From: Pycnopodia helianthoides
Taxonomy: Eukaryota > Echinodermata > Asteroidea > Forcipulatida > Asteriidae
DNA: 64,000 nucleotides
Assembly: GCA_032158295.1 (NCBI GenBank)
Contig: CM063247.1
Span: forward strand, 20,560,875 to 20,624,874
Reading direction: 5' to 3'
The stretch's first letter is position 1. Each line of letters opens with the position of its first letter. The position numbers and the translations under genes are program-made. Shown piece by piece: positions 1-10,827 of the stretch. Under the pieces are notes generated by a model. The model searched no databases and had not been told where the DNA came from. It saw only the letters and a list, made by a program, of their open reading frames with translations.

Positions 1-969
1 TGTGCAGAGTTGGCCTAAAGATGCCCCCAAAACATGTATTGGGTTTTGTTCTGTGTCAAGTTAAATTTTGTGATGTGTGTTTTGTCCCATTGTGAAGAGA
101 GAATGAAAAGTTGTCTTGAGGACAAATTAACACCAGACAACTTTTGTAGAGCAACAGTTGGACGTTTCCCATTGCTACACTAGTGTCCCTTTTCATTAAC
201 CCTAACCATCATCAACCCTTAAAAAACCAACGGTATGTTTTGTTTAATTCTGTAGGACTGAGGACTGCCCTGGTAAACTGATTTTGCCATGTGGTGTTCA
301 ATTTTGTTAGATTGAGGAAGAATCCTGGTTAATTGCTCAATGGAATTAGTGATAATCTTTCTTATTGTAAACATCGTGAGAATGCAAAAACAACAAAAAA
401 GCAAAAAGTAAATTTTTTACCTAAGAAACAACACACAATGTAGGTCTCTTTAGCCCAGATATCACTTGTAAAAGAAATGAGTTTCCATTGTTTCTTTTTA
501 TGGTAACTTTAATGGACTATGGATTTTGATTGAGGAAATAATTTTGGCTGGAAATTAACTGACCCCAAGAAGTAGTTGGTTTTATTTTGTATCAAATTAT
601 TGTTATTGATGCGATGTATCGTTTGTCTAACTGGGAATGATTGTCTTGCTGGCAAATTAACATATTTTTTGTCAAAAATATTTACTTGTTTAATTGTACA
701 ATAGGAGTTAGATGATGTGCAATTTTTTTGCAAAATAAGGAAGTGATTTGGTTTTAGTCTCAAATCTAGTTCAAGATGTTGTCTGACTTTTTATTATTTA
801 GGATTTTAGGCCCAAATAACAATTGTTTCTCCTTGGAACAGGCATACTTGTCTTTCCAAGTCTAGCATTCCATTGTTGAGCATAGAGTAGAGTATTTTGG
901 AAGATGTGGGATGGTCTCAAGCCAAAGACACTGGGGGTTTATGGCTCAGGAAATACATGTTTTACTGGA
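1..969. other. Intergenic DNA, no gene recognised
   Basis: This AT-rich stretch has only short open frames without recognisable domains. No repeat shared with the rest of the window was noticed except weak similarity of the last ~70 bases to sequence just upstream of the common LTR block near 8.53 kb. Confidence 0.5.
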
Positions 970-974
970 TTTCA

Positions 975-1340
975 TGTTGAACTTAAAGGTACATGCAACT
1001 TGTTTACATTCAGATTGAGTGCATAAACGTATAAGAAGTTTCTCAGCTTTTGCCAGTTTCAAACCAGATTTGAGTAAATAGGGATTATTTATTATTGATA
1101 GACATTACTGAGAACTAAGGAAAGTTTGATATGTTTCCCAAGTATTTTCTGGATTATTATGAAGATTAAAGTAGAGTTTTAAGAACCACTTTCTTACTGA
1201 TGAGTTAGCACCTTTGATTTAGGATGACATGTATTAAAGATCTCTCTTTGTATGTTTATTTAAGTTCAAATTACATTAAAATACGAAAGCAAGATTTCTA
1301 GTCCGTGTCCCAACTGTATGCCTCACTTCTTGATGAGCCA
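975..1340 (+). repeat. 5' LTR (conserved block; U3 probably truncated)
   Basis: It starts TGTTGAACTT and ends GATGAGCCA, matching 8559-8923 almost throughout. Similarity upstream of 970 fades quickly, whereas the 3' copy seems to extend left to about 8260. The 5' LTR is therefore either 5'-deleted or diverged there. Confidence 0.75.
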
Positions 1341-1439
1341 CAACATTCAAATTTTATTCTGCTAACCCGAGATCAGAGTATAGCACCTGTATCAGAATGA
1401 CTGACTCAACAGTAAAGGAAATAATGGTCAAAAGAAGAC

Positions 1440-1868
1440 ATGCCAAGGCGGCACTCACAAGACAGGAAAAAGCCTAACCTTGTTCAGACGCATGAGGCTT
1501 ATATCGTGCAGATTTTGGGCGATGATAAATTTATTGCTGAAGAGGAATGGTTGGAAGAATGCCAACAAATGTTCATCGCTTTGCAGTGTGACTGTGAGGC
1601 AAAAGATCATCTAACTCTAACACCTACTGAGAAAGAGTCAAACCCGAATGAAGAAGCCAGTGCCAGCGCAGAGAAAACTAGTTCCAGTAATGAGCAGTCC
1701 AGTTCAAGTGCAGAGCAAATATCCAGTGCAGAGCAAACCAGTACAACTTCCAGTGCCAAGCAGTTAACAGAGTCTGATAGCCACACCATCTTAAACGAAG
1801 CACGTGATCAGGAGGAGAAGAAAGTGAAGGCAGCAACCCATGATGTTGACAAATTCTGTGGGTTATAA
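1440..1868 (+). pseudogene. BEL/Pao gag N-terminal remnant
   Basis: A 142-codon open frame begins 100 bp after the 5' LTR. Its start is basic, followed by an acidic stretch and a long Ser/Glu/Gln-rich tract of short imperfect repeats (roughly residues 65-115). It ends at a stop and gag-like sequence continues downstream in other frames to the zinc knuckle near 2.5 kb. It has no catalytic motif. Assignment to gag is by position; the low-complexity tract could be lineage-specific. Confidence 0.5.
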
Positions 1869-2507
1869 ATGGAAAAGCCGAAGATGCCGAGTACATTGGG
1901 GATGTCAGAGAGTACGCCATCTTTAAAGATGATTTCAAGCACATGGTTGATAAGAGGTATGGTAAGAGGGATGCCATCACTCTGTTACGTACATGCCTAC
2001 AAAGAAAGCCGTTGGAACTGATTAAGGGAATTGGGTCCGATTATGATGCAGCCTGAGAGTGTCTCGACTCCATATATGGTGATCCATGATTCATTACTGA
2101 CATCGTCACAAAGACATTGTGAGGTTAAAGCCACTCTGAGACGGGGAAGATGCCAGATTCTGTGAGTTAGTTCATCTTGTGAGAAGGAGTTACAACACGT
2201 TGAAGGAGGTGGGGCGCTGGAACAACATGGATATTAATCATATGCTAGCAGTCATTGAGCAGAAAATGAACTCTTATGACCGTAAGGTGTGGTCCAAACA
2301 CTAGGAAAGGGAGAAAGAAATGGCAAGAGAGCGACAGCACTAGTATGATGTGTAACTCAAAGTCCCCGATCAAGCATCAATCACATTCAGCAGAAAGACC
2401 CAAAGTCAATGCTTCTCCAGGACAAGTGCTAGATTTGTCACGCTTCCAGCCACTGGACAGACCAGTGTGAGAAATTCAAGAGGATGAGTCCAAACAACTG
2501 ATTTAAG

Positions 2508-2738
2508 ATGGTTAAAGAGAACCATGTCTGCTTCAGCTGCCTCAAAAGGGCCGGAAAAGGCCACATTGTGTCTACATGTTCGAGAAGACGACAGTGCACA
2601 AAGATGATGAACGGACTCCAGTGTAAACACTATCACCATCAGTTACTACATTTTACTCCCCAGCAAGCCACGGATACAGTCAGTGTTGCAGCAAGTACAA
2701 CCCGAGCAGAAGTGTTACTGCCAGTCCTCCAAGTGTAG
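2508..2738 (+). pseudogene. BEL/Pao gag zinc-knuckle region
   Basis: The frame contains a Cys/His array beginning CFSCL, then Gly-His, further Cys residues, and a closing HH-x-LLH, which is the Cys/His pattern typical of BEL/Pao nucleocapsid segments. It binds nucleic acid in live elements. The frame ends at 2738 just before the protease, which lies in another frame, so gag and protease are disconnected. Confidence 0.7.
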
Positions 2739-2741
2739 ATC

Positions 2742-3118
2742 ATGGGAACCCAGATTATTCAGCCAGCAAATGTCCTTCTTGACTCCGGGGCACAGAGATC
2801 ATTGATCAGAAAGTCCCTCGCTGAAAACTTGAAGCTCATGGGAAATGATGTAATTATACCATCACACAAGTAGGAGGTTAAGAAGAAGAGCTTCAAACAA
2901 AAGTCTATGAGGTCCATCTTTGTCCGAAGTACAAAGGTCCAACTTACACTGTTACTACCAAACTCTTCAAACTGCATCCAAGCTGTCTCCATCGAGGTAG
3001 CGGCCCAGTCGATCTACTCATTGGCATTGATCATGCAAGCATACATGCCGGTGCAACCCATGAAGCCCAGAATCTGATTGCCCACCAATCACCACTTGGT
3101 TGGGTGATTTTTGGAACC
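2742..3118 (+). pseudogene. BEL/Pao retropepsin-like protease remnant
   Basis: The forward frame through 2781 reads an LLDSGA catalytic motif with the aspartate at 2781-2783. Near 3020-3115 the C-terminal lobe shows an LIGIDHA-like stretch and a PLGWVIFGT ending. In live elements this cleaves the Gag-Pol polyprotein. A TAG around 2871 and frame changes interrupt it. Confidence 0.7.
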
Positions 3119-3449
3119 GGCCCTTGGGACCAGACCAAGACAAGCCGAGTTCTCCATGTGAAGTTCTCAACACCAGTAGACATGACAGATTTCTGGAAAC
3201 TGAAGCTATGGGAGTAGCTGTGAAGTCCTGCACATGTGTAACAGACAAGCTCAGCCCAGCAGAACTAAAGGAAGCCAAAATAATAGAAAAATCCTGTACT
3301 GAAATGGAAACCCATGGACCGTCCCTTACCCTTGGAAAAGGGATCCGAAATAGCTACCGGATATGATCCAGATAGAGAAGAGGCTCTATTCAACAGAACG
3401 TCTACTTGCAAATAGCGCAACTCATGGATAAAAGAAGTTTGCCCGGAAG

Positions 3450-4170
3450 CTGACTGAAGCTGAACTGAAGTTATACAAAGTTCCCGTACACTATATCTCT
3501 CATTATGGAGTTCTGGGGCCAGAGAGTAAAAAGCACATCTCTCCGAATCGTCTTCAATTCCTCGGCGACCTACCATGGGCAATGTCTGAACGACTACCAG
3601 TACAAGGGGCCTGACCTTCTACACAACTTATTTGGAGACATTTTGAAGTTCCGTGTAAATGAAGTGGCAGTCATTGCAGACATTTCAAAGATGTACCACC
3701 AAATTCTGATTCCAGAGCGTGATCAGCATATTCATCGCTTCTTGTGGAGAGACCTGAATACTGACCGTACACCTGATGTTCTGATGTTCGGGGATAAGCC
3801 AGCTCCAGCCATGGCACAGATCGCCGGAAGAAAACAGCTGAGGCTGCCGAGAAACAATTTCCAGGAGCAGCACAAGTCTTAAAAGAGAACACTTATATGG
3901 ACGACATAATGCGATTCCGTCCACACTGTGAATGAGGCCAAGAAGCTGACGAGTGAAATAGATGAGGTGTTAGCTGAAGGAGGATTCCGTGTAAAGGGCT
4001 GGCTATCTAATGAAATTCTGGAAGAAAACTATAACAGTGACAAGGAAGATGAGAGAATAAAGTTTCTCGAAACCACAACGATGAAAAATTGCTGAGGACT
4101 GTATGGAACCACAAAACTGAGGAATTCCACTACAAGGTCAACTTGGACTTGGACAAGAACTTGTCCACCG
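3450..4170 (+). pseudogene. BEL/Pao reverse transcriptase, 5' part
   Basis: The longest piece (3505-3882) carries fingers/palm features: LRIVFNSSA, then VIADISKMYHQI with the first catalytic Asp, and FGDKPAPAMAQIA. The YMDD box follows at 3894-3905 but in another frame, so at least one frameshift separates the catalytic aspartates. Sequence stays recognisable to about 4170, where the inserted TIR element begins. Confidence 0.8.
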
Positions 4171-4185
4171 ATGATTGAGAACTGA

Positions 4186-5977
4186 CCCAGCAAACAAAAT
4201 AACGTCCCTTCGACGTCTCTAGGACGTTATTTGAATGTTGGGAGAACGTTTTTATTTAACGTCATAGTGTGGAGTTTTGTCAACGTCTAGATGAAGTTGC
4301 GTTATGACGTTTTATAATAACGTAATAAAAACTGCACTGAAAAGGTAATTTCTTGACGCAATTATATGATTTTTTTCTGAAGTTTTTCGATCACGTATAA
4401 ATTGTTTATATTATATATATAGTTTCATGAATATTAGTAATTGATACAACAATATAATCAATTAATTACTTTCAACAATGTAAACTTACCAGTAAGCTTG
4501 GGCGATATCGCTTTTTCTCAGCCACGATATATCGTCGAGAATATATCGCGATATTCGATATAATCGCGCTTATTTTTTTATGACGTCAATCTACTACAAA
4601 TCTCACGATGTGAGTTGTGGCTATGATTGACCTATTGTTCCTATCGTTATTCCAATCAACTATTCTTCGGGTTTTACTCTAAACCTATGGTATGAAAACC
4701 TGGGCCTATTACTTACACACATTTAATGTGTTAACTGCGCATGACAGACTGTTCTTTATGTGTGCATAGCTAATTAGATCACGCTACTCGCACGTCCGCA
4801 ACACGCACGTGATAATGCACGTGATAACACCCGTCTGTGTGAGACCGCCTGACCGCTAAGGCTTTGATGTTGGTTTTTTCCGAAGACTAAACCCCGTCGG
4901 ATCGGATCTGTTGGGAATCTTGCGGTTGCGGTCTGTGACTTGCAACTCTTTGTTGCAGCAAATCATCTCGACAAGGAGATTTATTGTTGCAATATGGTCT
5001 CGACAAGGAGATTTATTGTTGCAAGATCGTCTCGGCTAGGAAATACATCGCGATACTTAACGATATCGCGATTTACCGATATCACGATTAAAAAAAACGT
5101 GACCCGATATCGTAATCGTTTCAGAACTAGTATCGCGATATTCGATAATATCGTGGTATCGCCCAAGCTTACTTACCAGTAGGCCATTCGTTGCGGTTGC
5201 CTGACTTCACTGTACCTGTTTACTATATATTGTACAGCATGTACTATATAAGTGCATACCAACTTCTTGCTTTGGCAATCATGGGTGTGTATTTTTACTA
5301 CAGTTTTTCCACTTTAATAATATTTTTTGAAAGTAAAATTACATGTTTAGTTGCTACATTAAGTTTGCTACTAAGTCCTCTGATAGTTAAGACAAATACA
5401 TGAATAAATGAGTACACCTAATTTTAAAAATTTGGCAAATTTCTCGAAATTTGTTGTAAATATGTTAAATGCCCAATCTACTAATTTGCATATGTGATAC
5501 TACGTTGTCATAAAGTTCTCAAGTAACCTGACAAAACTACAACATTCAAGCAACGTTGCAAAAAAACGTTAACGCGACTTTATTTAGAGGTTTTTAAGAA
5601 ACATTGCCATAACGTTGTATTTATGTTTTCAAATAACGTGACAAAACCACAACCTTCAGGTAACGTTATGAAAGAACATTCACCTAACGTTTGTATATGA
5701 CGTCAAAAACCAACGTTGGAAAACGTCGTATCTGCGTTACCAAGTAACGTGACAGAACAATAACATTCAGAAAACTTTGCAAAATAATATTCACAAGACG
5801 TTTTTGTACGACGGTTAAAATAAACCTTGTTATAACGTTTTATTTAGGTTATTAAGTAACAAGACCAAACCGCAACCTTTTTGCAACGTTGCAGAATAGT
5901 TGCGTTTTAGTTGGGAATTAACATTACCTAAACACAACTTCACAGTAACGTTATGATGACGTTACATGTTTGCTGGG
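4186..5977. mobile_element. TIR element (1.79 kb) inserted in the retrotransposon pol region
   Basis: It begins CCCAGCAAACA (4186-4196) and ends TGTTTGCTGGG (5967-5977), a perfect 11-bp inverted repeat. Both ends continue into AACGTC/GACGTT-rich sequence, and the interior repeats AACGTT-like words many times. Flanks show GA on both sides (4184-4185, 5978-5979), consistent with a 2-bp target duplication. Removing the element brings the two reverse transcriptase parts together. No transposase is visible, so it is non-autonomous. Superfamily not assigned. Confidence 0.82.
4493..5171. mobile_element. hAT-like MITE nested in the TIR element
   Basis: Termini are TAAGCTTGGGCGATA and its reverse complement (15 bp perfect). 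The element is flanked on both sides by CTTACCAG (4485-4492 and 5172-5179), a perfect 8-bp target duplication typical of hAT. Subterminal sequence is packed with CGATATCG/ATATCGCGATA words. No transposase is visible. An open frame at 4940-5182 crosses its right half and looks fortuitous. Confidence 0.88.
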
Positions 5978-5984
5978 GATGCAC

Positions 5985-6450
5985 AGAAAGTTAACAAAGC
6001 GTCAAATCCTGAGCCAGATTGCACGGATCTTTGACCCGATTGGATTTGCTGCAGCCTTTCTCATCCGTACCAAGATTGGAATGCAAGATCTATGGCTACA
6101 GGGTCTTGACTGAGACCAAGAAATACCCATGGCTGATCATGACCGTTGGACCCAACTATTCAAAGAGATGAAAGAGTTCAGTTTTAAAAAATGTCTCACC
6201 CCGGCAAATGCTGTTGGTGTGCCCATGCTGTGTATCTTCTGCGATGCTTTAGAGGAAGCTTTCGGAGCCTGTGCTTACATCCGATGATAGATAAATGATG
6301 GCACCTATGATGTCCGATTCATTGCAGCCAAGTCTAGAGTAGCACCCCTAAAGAGGCTCACCATCCTGCGATTGGAATTGCTGGCAGCAGTTATTGGTAC
6401 AAGGCTGTACCCTGCCATCATGGAAGAAATGCGCCTACCAGTTTAGGAAG
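5985..6450 (+). pseudogene. BEL/Pao reverse transcriptase/RNase H, 3' part
   Basis: The frame starting at 5997 reads KRQILSQIARIFDPIGF, a strongly conserved BEL/Pao pol stretch. It then continues through a region with Trp/Leu spacing expected before RNase H. Stops interrupt it near 6285 and 6445. It is the continuation of the block ending at about 4170. Confidence 0.75.
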
Positions 6451-6452
6451 CA

Positions 6453-7013
6453 GTGTTTATGACTGACAGTATGATTGCCCTATTTCGGATTCAAAGCCAA
6501 GCCAGAGGTTTCAAACCAGTTGTATCCAACCGAGTAAGTGAAATTCAGAGCCAAACAGATCCCCTCACAGTGGAGGCATGTTCCAGGAGAGCTGAATGTA
6601 GCAGAGTTCCTGTGAAACAAAAGACCCAGCATTGGAAAAATGGTCCAGAATTCCTGTGCTTCCCACAAGAAAGTTGGCCACGAGACGCAGAGAGTGTGAA
6701 CCAGATGGAGGTAGATAAGGAACGACACAAGACCCAAGCTGTATTCATCACAACTGAAACTCAGGTAGCCATTGATCACTGCAAGAAGTATTCCAGCTGG
6801 AGAAAGCTATTCAGAGTCACAGCCTATGTTTGTCGATTTGTGCAGAACATACGAACCAAGATGCAGTCTTGTGTAAACAAGGAGTCTAAACAGGGTCCAC
6901 TCTCACCCCAAGAGCTGACAGAAGCTGCCAACTACTGGATTATCGAGACACAGAAAAGTCTATACAAACGCTTGGCCAATGGAGAGTTCAAGTCATGTGA
7001 GTCCCTTCACTGA
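6453..7013 (+). pseudogene. BEL/Pao RNase H/integrase N-terminal segment
   Basis: This 186-codon frame is in the same frame as the preceding pol block. It starts with the RNase H-like AVFMTDSMIAL stretch just upstream (Asp of MTDS) and continues into the linker before the integrase. The next segment starts in another frame at about 6979, so a frameshift lies near 7000. Confidence 0.65.
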
Positions 7014-8061
7014 TGATACAGGAATCTTAGGAGTTGGAGGCCGACTGCAGGAGTCTGCGATGTTGTACACTACAAAGCACCCAGCACTGCTTCCCAATGA
7101 TCATCACATTTCCACTCTGATTGTGCGTAATATGCACCAGCAGGGTCACACTGGAGTTGCCATCACTGTAGCGAAAACAAGGCAGAGACACTGGATCCTG
7201 AAAGCACACAACCTAGCCAAGACGATCAAATACCGCTGTGTGGTTTGCAGAGAGGCAGAGCATAAACTTGAGACAAAGATCATAGCTGATTTACTGAAAC
7301 AACACCTGGCACCATACACACCACCGTTCTACTTCACATCATGCGACTTATTTGGACCCTACCAAGTGAAGATTGGATGTAATAAGACAGCCTAACACTT
7401 CGGAGTGATCTTTACTTGCCTGAACACCAGAGCAGTGCACTTAGAGTTAACGGTGGACTGTTCCACTATGGAATACATGCTAGTGCTCTGCAGATTCTTC
7501 TCTATCAGAGGCTATCCAGCTAAGATGATTAGTGACAAAGGAACCCAACTGGTCGGAACACAACCTGAACTTCAAAGGATGATTCAAGGTTGGCACATTG
7601 AAGAGTTGCAACAGTTCGGTGCAGAGAAAGGCATGGAATGGAAGTTCATCACACCAAGAGCGCCACATGAAAATGGTTGTGCAGTGGCACTAGTCAAGAG
7701 CTGCAAGAGTGCGCTGAAAAGAGCTGTTGGGGCTCAGGTGCTGACTTCATTTGAGCTTTACACAGTTTTACTAGAAGTTGCAAACCTCATAAACCAACGC
7801 CCAATTGGAAGAATCACAAATGACCCAGATGATGGTTCCTACCTGAGTCCAAATGATATACTACTTGGAAGAGGTTCGCCTGATGTTTCTCAGGGGCCAT
7901 TCCCGCGGACCAAAAATCCTAGGCACTGCGTGGAGTTTGTACAGATCCAAGGATCATCAACTTTTGCTGGAAGCGCTGGAGCCGAGATGTTCTACCCTGC
8001 CTGGTACCGCGCAAGAAATGGAGAGCTGAAAGGTGTAACGTACGGGTTGGTGATGTGGTAA
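6979..8061 (+). pseudogene. BEL/Pao integrase, with in-frame stop and altered catalytic residue
   Basis: An HHCC-type zinc domain (H-x-H-x-H and C-VVC pattern, ~7080-7260) is followed by an rve core. The first Asp is in CDLFGPY, the second in DKGTQ. An in-frame TAA at 7393-7395 separates the two open parts. At the position where the family's catalytic glutamate is expected, after the PHENG stretch, codon 7684-7686 is GTG (Val), so this copy could not catalyse integration even with an open frame. The conserved NQRPIG and SPNDILLGR stretches are present downstream. Confidence 0.82.
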
Positions 8062-8240
8062 CATTCTCAGATACCAATGCAGTCCAGGGCAAGTGGTGTG
8101 TCGGCAGAGTTCTGGAGGTCTTCCCTAGATTGGATGGCAAGGTGAGAAACATGGTGAAGACTGAGAGTGGAGAGTACCAGAGGCCTATCACAAAGATAGC
8201 AGTAATCTACCCAGCAGAAGGTTATGATGATGAGGACTAG
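8055..8240 (+). pseudogene. BEL/Pao C-terminal DUF5641-like domain
   Basis: A 61-codon frame carries the W-x-x-GRV-x-E-x-FP-R-DG-KVR pattern followed by YQRPITK, as in the domain that ends BEL/Pao polyproteins. It is one frameshift away from the integrase frame and ends at a TAG 20 bp before a purine-rich stretch and the presumed 3' LTR start. Confidence 0.7.
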
Positions 8241-8259
8241 TCTCTCATCGAGGCGAGGA

Positions 8260-8923
8260 TGTTTCACTGAGCCAGTGATCTCTGAGATTGTGACTGTAGC
8301 TTTAAGAGCGCCCTCAAGTGACTGTAGTTTTTTATGTTTACATGTGGTTTTTTCAGCCTTGTTTCACCATGTTTTTACTTTAGCAGTTATTAACCCAAAA
8401 GTTTGTAGCTATAGTCATCCAGCAGTTTTCAGTTTAAACTTCAGAGCTTATGGACACCTGGTTATCCTAGAGTCTTGCCAAAGAAGTGAGTACTTTTTCA
8501 GTTGTGATTTATGATTATATAAGCCCTTATTAAACCAGAAATATTTTAGTGGCTTTCATGTTGAACTTAAAGGTACACGCAACTTGTTTACATTCAGATT
8601 GAGTGCATAAACGTATAAGAAGTTTCTCAGCTTTTGCCAGTTTCAAACAAGATTTGAGTAATTAGGGATTGTTTATTAATGATAGACATTACTGAGAACT
8701 AAGGAAAGTTTGATATGTTTCCCAAGTATTTTCTGGATTGTTATGAAGGTTAAAGGAGAGTTTTAAGAACCACTTTCTTACTGATGAATTAGCACCTTTG
8801 ATTTAGGATGACATGTATTAAAGATCTCTCTTTGTGTGTTTATTTACAGTTCGAATTACACTAGTATGAAAGCAAGATTTCTTGTCCGTGTCACAGCTGT
8901 ATGCCTTACTCCTCGATGAGCCA
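8260..8923 (+). repeat. 3' LTR of the BEL/Pao element
   Basis: The block 8559-8923 matches the 5' copy. I place the full LTR start at TGTTTCACTG (8260) because a purine-rich tract (GAGGCGAGGA) precedes it directly after the pol stop. The extra ~300 bp (U3) has no good match near the 5' LTR. The end at 8923 is where the two copies diverge. Confidence 0.65.
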
Positions 8924-10289
8924 AGACGGGATGACTAAAATAAACACTTCTGTATAAAGGACTGATCTGACTAGAGGGAGAGGATCAAATTGACCCATGT
9001 TGATAGAGGATCTCTCCAGCTAAACTCCTTTAATTTATTGTGTCAAATTAATAGAATTGCTTGCCTATTGGTGTGTGTTTTGTCAAACTGTAATTGATTG
9101 TCATGAAGGCAAAAATACCAGATACTATTTGTCATTGTTTTATTGGTGAGTTTCCATTATTCATTTAGTTCAACATTCAGATTAAGGCAGCAAATGATTA
9201 TTTTGAAAATTTATGAAGAATTTTTTCCTAAAGTTGTGACTCAAAACATGTGATGTGTGTTTTGCCCAAAAAATGTCTTGAAAGGAGGGGCACAATTTCA
9301 TGCCTCTGCTAAAGCGAAACATCAGCACTTAAACAAATAAGAGGAAAGTCTGAGCTTAACATAAGCATATTTCATTGGTAGCAAGACATTTTTTCTTGTG
9401 TGCATATAAAGTTTTTTTCACTTATATAATGCAGCTAGCACAGAATTTTGGCGCTTACCCTGCAAGAGGATAATGATAACGGAATTACACAGAAAGCAAA
9501 GCCATGAAATTGGCTGCAGATGTTTTTAACTCCAAGACCAACAAGCTTGCTCAGTGCTATTTTTGTAATTTTATATCAAGTGGTATGAGGTTCAAAACTG
9601 ATTTATTTTCAGTAATCACCTTTAGAGACATTTCTTGTTAGATACTTTGCAGGCTGTCATCACTCACATTTGTGGTGAATGCATCGCTGGAGCTGCCCTC
9701 TGAGCAAAAGATGTACCCCTCCCCCGATCCTACCATCGCATGACAGAGAAGTGTTATGAAGGTTTGAATTAATGCATTTTTTCAAGAACCAAAAGAGTAT
9801 ACTTTTAAAAGTCAAAATGCAGGATTGTTCTTTGCTGAGGCTTGTTCTTTGTTCTTCATTCCCTCCTGAAGAAGATTGGTCTGGATCCTCCAGACATACA
9901 AGTGTGGCATCCACCAAACAGTTCAGTGCACCCTATCAACTCATGCCCTATAGGCAATTTTTCTCTTTCAGATGGCTGCCTTTGATATCCACCACTTCTT
10001 GTTTTGGCAAGAAACCATCCATGCAGTTACAAGGTTGGAAATGACCACCAGGGGCATTCATTGGGCAGGGATCATGACTTCTTCTCTGTGGAGTCCAGAC
10101 ATTCATGACGACTGCCTCCCGCTTGAACCTTTTGTAAGGCTGAGACATAATTTTGAGGTACAGTCCTCATGGGTGAGACAATCTCTGAATAAATTCATTG
10201 AATTAAATAATGGGATTGTTGCTGTTTATCAGTATTCTCTCAGTCTCATTGCTCAACAGGTGGGTTTGGTCACGGAAAGCTGCTTTAAT
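8924..10289. other. Intergenic; repeat fragment, one weak exon-like segment
   Basis: Bases ~9420-9520 resemble 62655-62765 (shared words such as AGCTAGCACAG/AGCTAGAGCAG and AGCAAAGCCATGAAATTGG/AGCAGAGCCATGAGATTGG), a dispersed repeat. At 9972-10131 an open segment has a fair acceptor before it (CTCTTTCAG) and GTAAGG after it. I do not recognise the peptide and no partner exons were found. Confidence 0.4.
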
Positions 10290-10827
10290 CAGGCGCGGAT
10301 CCGGGGGGGGGGGGGCAAGGGTCCCGTGCCCCCCGGGTAAAATTTGAAAAATTTGCCCGCTTAAAAATTTGCCACATGTGCGTGTGGTGTCTTTTCCCCC
10401 TGTTAGGCACATGGGGGCTTGGTTTTTCACCCCTCAAAATGCCAAAAGCTCAGAGCTTTGCCCCCCTGGACCCCCACCAGGGCTTCGCCCCTGGACCCCC
10501 ACCAGGGCTTCGCCCCTGGACCCCATCATCGATATTCCAGAAAATCTTCCAGTAAATTTAGAAGATTTATATGGATCTGATTTCCTATAAAAGTGTGTCT
10601 ATTTCTCTGTTTAGGCACATTGAGGCTTGATTTTTAACCCCACAGAACGCCAAAGGCTCAGAGCTTCAGGGGGCTTAGCCCCCTGAACCCCCACCGGGGC
10701 TTCGCTCCTGGACCCCACAAGGGGGCGTATGGCCGACCCTTGGGACCCACCCATTTTTTGTTTACCCTCTAATCACCGTTGTGCCCCCCCCCCCCCCCCC
10801 GTTTACAAAATCCTAGATCTGCCCCTG
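10290..10827. mobile_element. hAT-like non-autonomous element with 5-bp duplication
   Basis: Ends are CAGGCGCGGATCC and, inverted, CAGGGGCAGATCTAGGA; TTAAT flanks both sides (10285-10289, 10828-10832). The interior holds C/G-homopolymers and an internal duplication of roughly 200 bp (compare 10403-10500 with 10613-10710), including a 25-bp tandem unit ACCAGGGCTTCGCCCCTGGA. It belongs with 44248-46412 by termini and by the 5-bp duplication. Confidence 0.75.

Larger units (their letters stand above)
975..8923 (+). mobile_element. Degraded BEL/Pao-type LTR retrotransposon with nested insertion
   Basis: A direct repeat of about 366 bp (975-1340 and 8559-8923) bounds remnants that follow BEL/Pao order: gag with zinc knuckle, aspartyl protease, reverse transcriptase with a YMDD box, integrase and a C-terminal DUF5641-like domain. 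The reading frame is broken by many stops and frameshifts, so the copy is dead. The two LTR blocks differ at roughly 22 positions by hand count (about 94% identity), so the insertion is moderately old. The coding region is split at 4185/5978 by a TIR element. Clear flanking target duplications and a primer-binding site were not identified. The superfamily assignment rests on domain order and motif wording, not on a database search. Confidence 0.88.

Noticed and set aside
5191..5403. Small membrane protein (70 codons, hydrophobic)
   Set aside because: It lies inside the TIR element interior in AT-rich sequence. Hydrophobicity follows from T-rich codons.
9972..10340. Coding gene starting MAAFDIHHF
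   Set aside because: The open frame runs into a C/G homopolymer in the hAT-like element and no matching exons or family were found. Only the splice-like borders are notable.
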